64,000 nt of DNA, from assembly GCA_035582835.1 (NCBI GenBank), contig JAYKAV010000307.1:60100-124099 (forward strand), written 5' to 3'. How positions within the stretch are numbered: the first letter of the stretch is position 1; each line of letters begins with the position of its first letter. Position numbers and translations under genes: made by a program. Shown one piece after another: positions 58,001 through 64,000 of this stretch. The stretch comes from Phoebastria nigripes (taxonomy: Eukaryota; Chordata; Aves; Procellariiformes; Diomedeidae). Under the pieces are notes generated by a model. The model did no database searches, was not told the origin of the DNA, and saw only the letters and a list, made by a program, of their open reading frames with translations.

Positions 58001-61000
58001 TAATCCACACAGCTGGGTTCACTTCCACTGAAAACTGAAGCAAAGAGGAGAAAGAGTGTGCAATAAGGTCTCATCCCAGCATGGAGCTAGGACAGGCACA
58101 GGTGTGTGTGTGCTGTCCCAGGTCCCAGAATTAGGAAGTGCTCCTCTCAATAGTTCTTAATAGAAGAACTATTGTGTCTGATAACAAATCAGTTCTAATC
58201 TCAATCTCAAAGCTGGTAATTTAAGGAAAAGACACCAAATGAGATAAGACTAAGATTTAAGATACAAACTGGCAATACTCAAAAGTACTATTTTTGTACA
58301 ACATGTTCGTGAAGTACTGACTGTGCTATATATCTGTAACGTGGAGCCACTGTCTGGGAAGGTTACAGCCTTCCACAAAATTTGGGCAATTCCAAATCTA
58401 CCACCTATTATAAACAATGGAATTTGACCAGGTGACTCGACACCACTAACAAAACTGCAAAACAAGGGTGAACAAAAAAGGAACTAATAGATCATTAGGT
58501 TTATCAATTGCAGTCCCACATTCTGTTCTATACTTAGGCAAAACTCCAGTCAAGTCCAGTGAACAATATAAGAGATGGACTATGTTGTAAATGTTAGGAG
58601 ATACACTGAGGCTGTCTGAAGAACTCACAGTTCTTCTATGTCAAAACTTTTACTGAAATTATCTTTCTAACTCTCAGTTATTGTAGTATTGCAGTGAAAA
58701 ACAAGCTATTAAAGAAGGGGGCAGGGGGAAGCACCACTCACTCTTTTTCCTTAGGGTGCACTTATATGCTTTTATTCTTCATTTGGTAACCCATATCTGT
58801 GATGATTGTTAAGTTTTGTGCATCATTAAGAAAGCTGTTTATGAAAATGGTATCATACAGCTTTCTGTTTTGGTAGAGAATGAGAGTTATTTGAAAGACA
58901 CGGAAATTTTTTTCAATCAAAATTTCAGCTATTGGTAACAGAAGCATTGCTTGTACGTGACCAGATTCTGCAACACCTCAATAAAATGGCCAATTAAAAT
59001 GTTACAGGTTACGCTCACTTCATCTTTGAAACAGACTTGACAATTATATTTGCAAATACTAACCAGCCTCCTGAATCACAACACTGTAAAATTTGACTTC
59101 CTAATACAGGCTGTTACTCACTGCTGATGTTTCTTTTTGCTTTCAAAAATAAATCAAAATCTAATGAAAATATGGAAACTATTTTGACAAAAAGGATATC
59201 TGCCTATTTATTACTGCTCCTCTTGAAATATTCTAAAACTCCAGCTTTTTGTCCTGATGAATGAGGTATCTGGTATCACTAAAATTTAGCAAAGGGCTGC
59301 CACAATTCACCGTTACTGATCAGAATAATTTGCAAATGTCCAAAAAGAGCTACATCAAATAATCCTTACGTGAATTCAACACAACTGCAATGATAAAAAT
59401 ACAAGATAAATAAAAAAGAAACACAAGAAAAGGAAATTAAAGGAAGAAATGAAATGTTTTTCTTCATTTTGTTGTAAGCATTCTTCCTAAAATTACTGCT
59501 GATCTCCCACACTTCCTTTATGTGAAACTACATCACTGCAGCATGTGTTGCAGCTCTGATCTAGTTTGGATCAGCAACAGCACCACACATCATATGATGG
59601 TGGCTCAACACCACAGCATTTGCTTTTATCATACTAAGTAAAGACAACTTGACTACCTACCTCTACCTTTGAACTTAGATTTCTGCTCTCATGTAACTCT
59701 ACAGAAGAAAAATGTATTGACTGAATGTTTTTTGTATAGATCTTTTTAGCCATATATGCTACCAAGTATTAAAGTTAGAGAAGGCAAGTATATGAATGGC
59801 ATGTTACGTTTTAAGTGCAGGGCAGGGAGGTTTGTGTCAGTCTAATTTCTGTGGTCATTTAGTCCCATGTCTGACTGGCCTGAAAAACATCTGACATCGG
59901 AACATATGAGTTTTACCTATAGAGAGCTGCACTGTGTCAAGCAAAGAAAGTTACTGATGATGGCTTTTATCTGAGGGTTTTAGTTGGCTGTTTAGATATA
60001 CCATGGAAGATGTTGACTATCAGGGTCAAAGCAGTGATATAATTCAAAATTCAGTGGGAATTTTAGCGGAGAAAGGGAAGCTTGAGTGTGGCACTGATGA
60101 TCTGTGAGGCAGAAGACATTTATCAGTAAGATTTTGTACTGGATGGTGCCTAAGTATGGCAGACTTCATTTCCAGATAGACGTCACTGTTGTAACACAAC
60201 TGAGAAATTATAAAGGTGTGAATAATTGATGCCAGATTAAGATAAAGTCTTTTAACTACCCACTGAAAATACTCACTTGCAGATGGGGACAAACTCCTAG
60301 TTTGTTGAAGGATAACAAAAACTGTTGTACAAAAAATATAATCCAATTATTTTCCTTTACTGAGTATCCTAGACTGTATGCAGTTTGTTAGTCTAACACC
60401 TTTGCCTCTCTTCCTGGTCCTGCATTTATGTAAATCCACTTACTTAAAATAAGTTATTCATAGCTCCCATTAATGTAAATGAGATCAGAATAACATACTT
60501 TATATGTAAACACAGGTGAACATGCATCTGTATACAGTGCTGTGCTATGCATCACAGTATCTCTATTTACTACAGTTGTTCAGACCCAAATTGCATTAAT
60601 CCTTTCCCCACCCCGCCAAAGGCAAAAAGTCACATAAAGGGAATAATATTTTAGCCCTCCTGTGCNCCAGTAACACATCAGCTGTGCTATGGAACAAATT
60701 CTACAAAGCCCAAGCATTAGCACAGAAAAAACACCAGAAAAACAAAAAACAAACAAAAAAAGCCCCTCCTGATATTTAGGAAAACAATCATGTGAATGAA
60801 ATGTTCCATGTACCAAGCATTAAGAGCCCAGCCCAACTCTCTTTGAAGTCAACAGGAAAATTCTCCTAACTAAATGTTATGAAACAGGGCACAACTGCGG
60901 TAAAGCCACTTCTAGGGCACAGCCCTCTTTCTGACTTTGATCCTCACTGAAAGAGAATAAAACACTATATGAAAATGAAAAATCCTGTATGAAATCAGTT

Positions 61001-61610
61001 CAGACAACATTAAACTGTACCCATACACATCAAATAGCTGATACTGCTTTCATCATATTTTGTCAACCACCAAGGTAGTTAGGACTGATAAGTTAATACT
61101 TGCTTAAACATCTTTACTTCAGCACAGTGCTTCTGTAAAAATGCTGTGGTGGCCAAAAAAAAATCTATTCTAAGCAGGTTATCTTTACTGCTTTTTTATT
61201 TTCTACTTTTCTTTTCTGCAAAACTGGCAGCTCTTCAGGACTCCATGTTGTTGCCTCTCATATTCTCATCATTTATTGAAAACCTGCCTGAAGGCTGAAT
61301 TCACAAGCATGGCAGTAGCACTATTTATTTACCAGCCTCTTTTACTCTGCTATTAGAATTGCAGCACTAGCACAATCTAAACAATTTATAGAGTGAATTG
61401 AGAATCCTAGCTCTTCCAAATAAAACGTGTGACTAAAAGCAGGTAGTACAAACAGCTCATGACCCACTGGGAGGATGTGACTAATGTGTGACTGTACTAC
61501 CGCCCATTGCTGGATACAATTAAAACAGGTCACCTTATATCTCTGGCCCAGAAACTGCTAGTTATACTCATCACTTAATCTGATTTCTCAATGTAAATAT
61601 TTCAGGGAAT

Positions 61611-61645
61611 TTTNTTTATTTATTTATTTATTTATTTATTTATTT
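61611..61645. repeat. (TTTA)n microsatellite
   Basis: About eight tandem TTTA units, one interrupted by an N at 61614. Confidence 0.9.
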
Positions 61646-62065
61646 GGTTTAGGGTTTTTTTTTTCCCCAGGTTATTCTATTTCTGCATCCAATAATACAC
61701 AATACATTATTTGTGCTTGCCCTGGAAAGAAGTCCCAAAAGGCTCTAAAGTCCATCAGGGAATAGCTGATCAGGAGTGCTGATATTACTGCGTACAGACA
61801 CAGGCACTGAGTACTATCCTCCTGCAGAAAACTTCACTTAGCTGGGAGTATAGTGAATTATTTACATCCTGCTTTCTATTTTACAATTCAGCTAACCTCG
61901 GCGAGAAACAAAACTCCACCCACACAAGCAAAATCCTCCAAACCCTCTTTTTTTCCTTTTCTTTTTCCTATTATTTGGACTGCTCATAACCTATGAAAGT
62001 TTTCATATAACATCTATAATTTCCCCTATATCCCCATTCTCCTGTGTTCTCCTCTAAACCAATAT

Positions 62066-62101
62066 GCAATTTGAAATTTCCAGGCAATTTGAAATTTCCA
62101 G
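62066..62101. repeat. 18-bp tandem duplication
   Basis: Two identical copies of GCAATTTGAAATTTCCAG, followed by the start of a third (GCAA). Confidence 0.9.
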
Positions 62102-63228
62102 GCAACTTGGATGATTTTCTCTCCTTTTGTATCCTATTGACCTTCCCTGCATTTTTTTTATTTTGCTAAGTCCATGGTGTCATTTCACAGCTTCAAGGCC
62201 TCAGCTGGGCCCAAGAAGCCTCCCACTTCCTAGTTAATGGGGTTTTTTTCTTCCCATTAAATAAGTGTGACACTGTCTGAATATTTCTTTTAGCTGTATT
62301 TGTGTAACTGCTTTATTATACCTTGGTTTTTGCACTTCCCTTTCCTCTTTCACTGCTTTTCATCAATAAGCCCAAGTTACAATTTCTGATGGAATCCACA
62401 TAAGCTTTAGTAGCTATGGCACACTCTTGCCAGACATTTGAGCAATTAGACCTTTTGCTTGTTTTTGAAATCACAGATAGAAATGGGCTGCCTGGATAGC
62501 AGATGTAACTAATCTAAACTGGATTATCTCTATTACAACTGAATATCTCTGCATTCAAACATCACCTCGCATTCTGTCAGAGACACACGAAACATGAAGA
62601 ATTGCTTCACTTATGGGTCTTATATTGTGTTCAAGATTTCCTTAGTTCAACTCTTCTGAATATCTGATTTCAGCACTGACACATAAGAAACAAAAAGCAG
62701 GCTCAGAATCTGCCATCTTTACAAAGCCTAAATAAATATTTCAATTCTGTCTTAAAAAATGCCTTTCAGGTGCTCTGTCTCCAAGGCAGTGCAGAGATGA
62801 CTGCCAGCAGGAAAGTTTTTTAATTCTGATTCAAATCGAGAGTAAAACCTCTTCACAGTTCGGCAAGGTTGAACATTGTGGGGTTTTAGTTCATATTCAT
62901 CCTTTCTCTGAAGAACATCTGCATACAGCATTGTCTAGCAAAGATCTGCAAGCAGATTATTACATATTTTAAATTGCAAAGCATTTAAAATAACAACCCT
63001 CTCCAAACAGCCTTTGTGCTTTTTAGGTAATAAGAGACAATGGAAGGCATTTATAGAATAGCCAAAATTTCAGCAGCAATAGATCAAATGTTAAAGATGA
63101 ACTGATTTATTAAGCAACATATGTTCTGTTTTCGTGATATCCCATCATCATCATCTTGTCACCTTCTCCTTATGCACTTTTGCTTCTTTTCATTGCTAAC
63201 CAGTATTTGCTATTTCAAACACAAACGA

Positions 63229-63692
63229 ATGTGGGCAGGCGAGGTGGAGGTGCTGCACTATATGTAATGGAGAGGTTTGATTGTACAGCCCTTACAGTTA
63301 GTGATGATGTAGTCAAGAGCCTCTGGGTGAGGATTAGGGGGATCGAAAACAAAGGAGATGTTGTAGTGGGTGTCTGCTACCTATCACCCCGCCAGGATGT
63401 AAGCACTGATGAGTTATTCTACAGGCAATTAGGAGAAATTTCTGGATCGGTAGCCCTGGTCCCTATGGGAGATTTCAGCTTCCCAGACATCAACTGGGAA
63501 TATCATACTGCTGTGACGAGCAGGTCTTGGAAATTCTTGACGTTTGTAGGAGATAACTTCTTGTCACGGGTACTCAGTGAGCCAACTAGGAAAGATGCCC
63601 TTCTAGACTTGCTATTCATGAATAGAGAAGGACTCGTGGGGGATGTGATGGTAGGTGACTGTCTTGGCGACAGTGATCATGAAATGGTTGAA
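63229..63692 (+). mobile_element. CR1 LINE ORF2 endonuclease fragment
   Basis: Encodes part of the APE-type endonuclease of a CR1 retrotransposon. Recognisable blocks in order are GRRGGGAALYVMERFDC, SLWVRIRG, VVVGVCYLSP, MGDFSFPDINWEYHT (usually GDFNLPD; the catalytic-loop Asn is Ser here), DNFLSRVLSEPTRKDALLDL, LFMNREGLVGDVMVG and SDHEMVE with the catalytic SDH. The N-terminal part of the domain and everything after it (reverse transcriptase, 3'UTR) are absent. The frame is open over the whole fragment and runs into flanking non-CR1 sequence at both ends: an ATG at 63156 would add 24 unrelated residues, and the stop is at 63722. With half a nuclease and an altered active site it is a non-functional relic, not a host gene. 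Confidence 0.9.
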
Positions 63693-64000
63693 TGCATGCA
63701 CAGCAATGGCAACATGGTGTAAATAGAAGGAAAGGTTATTTCTGGGAAGAGTCTGGGTACAGAATAAAATTGTTCTCCAAGAATACATTTTGCCTTACAG
63801 TAATCATTAAATTTTCTTGCCAAGAGCTTTCTAGGTTATGAGCTTAACAAAAGTGGAACTTAAATGCACAAAAATAAATCACTCAAAACAGATTATATAC
63901 ATCTCTATGGGATATACACAGTACAGATATGCATTACAACGTTTAATGGCAGAGTTTGAAAAAGAAAATGAATTATGTGCTAAAGTTATTCATATAGTAT
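63693..64000. other. Unassigned right edge
   Basis: AT-rich sequence after the CR1 fragment. Nothing recognised. Confidence 0.5.

Larger units (their letters stand above)
55011..63228. other. Intergenic sequence, nothing recognised
   Basis: About 8.2 kb of AT-rich DNA with a (TTTA)n microsatellite at 61611-61645 and an 18-bp tandem duplication at 62066-62101. Only short, unrecognised open frames. Confidence 0.5.

Overview
This is a stretch of bird nuclear genome, probably from a non-galliform (neoavian) species. The evidence is abundant CR1 LINE debris, ERVL-type solo LTRs of a kind common in neoavian genomes, an AT-rich background with one CpG island, and vertebrate exon/intron structure. 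Isolated N bases and one 315-N gap mark it as a draft assembly. Nothing bacterial, viral-genomic or plasmid-like is present.

Only one protein-coding gene can be supported: MFAP3L (microfibril-associated protein 3-like), on the + strand. Its model is a CpG-island promoter at about 11.0-12.2 kb, interrupted by the N gap, with a plausible non-coding first exon ending at 11850; a ~12 kb first intron; a first coding exon (ATG 23952 to donor 24234); a 3.66 kb intron; and a second coding exon (27892 to stop 28754). The 3'UTR is probably long, with good polyadenylation signals at 33137 and 33319. The joined product is 381 aa: signal peptide, one Ig-like domain split by the intron, one transmembrane helix, a highly conserved juxtamembrane cytoplasmic block, and a Ser-His-Val C terminus that fits a class I PDZ ligand.

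The left flank (about 0.25-11 kb) and the right flank (about 33.4-64 kb) show no recognisable genes. From human synteny as I remember it, AADAT would lie to the left and HPF1 to the right, both outside the window. The flanks and introns hold mobile-element relics: a minus-strand CR1 ORF1 esterase fragment at the left edge, a minus-strand CR1 3' end in intron 1, an older plus-strand CR1 3' end in intron 2, a 60-bp minus-strand CR1 3' tip near 55 kb, and a CR1 endonuclease fragment at about 63.2-63.7 kb. There are also three LTRs. Two related ones sit on the minus strand at 36.4 and 38.4 kb and share a cAMP-response-element motif. A different long plus-strand LTR sits at 44.0-45.1 kb. The second and third are complete solo LTRs with perfect 5-bp target-site duplications (CAGTC and CAGCT).

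I looked for an undescribed biological system and did not find one. The most useful leads are a tandem NAGNAG splice acceptor in MFAP3L, the internal minisatellite and widely spaced promoter and polyA signals of the 44-kb LTR, the conserved CRE in the LTR pair, and a few unexplained open frames and hairpins.
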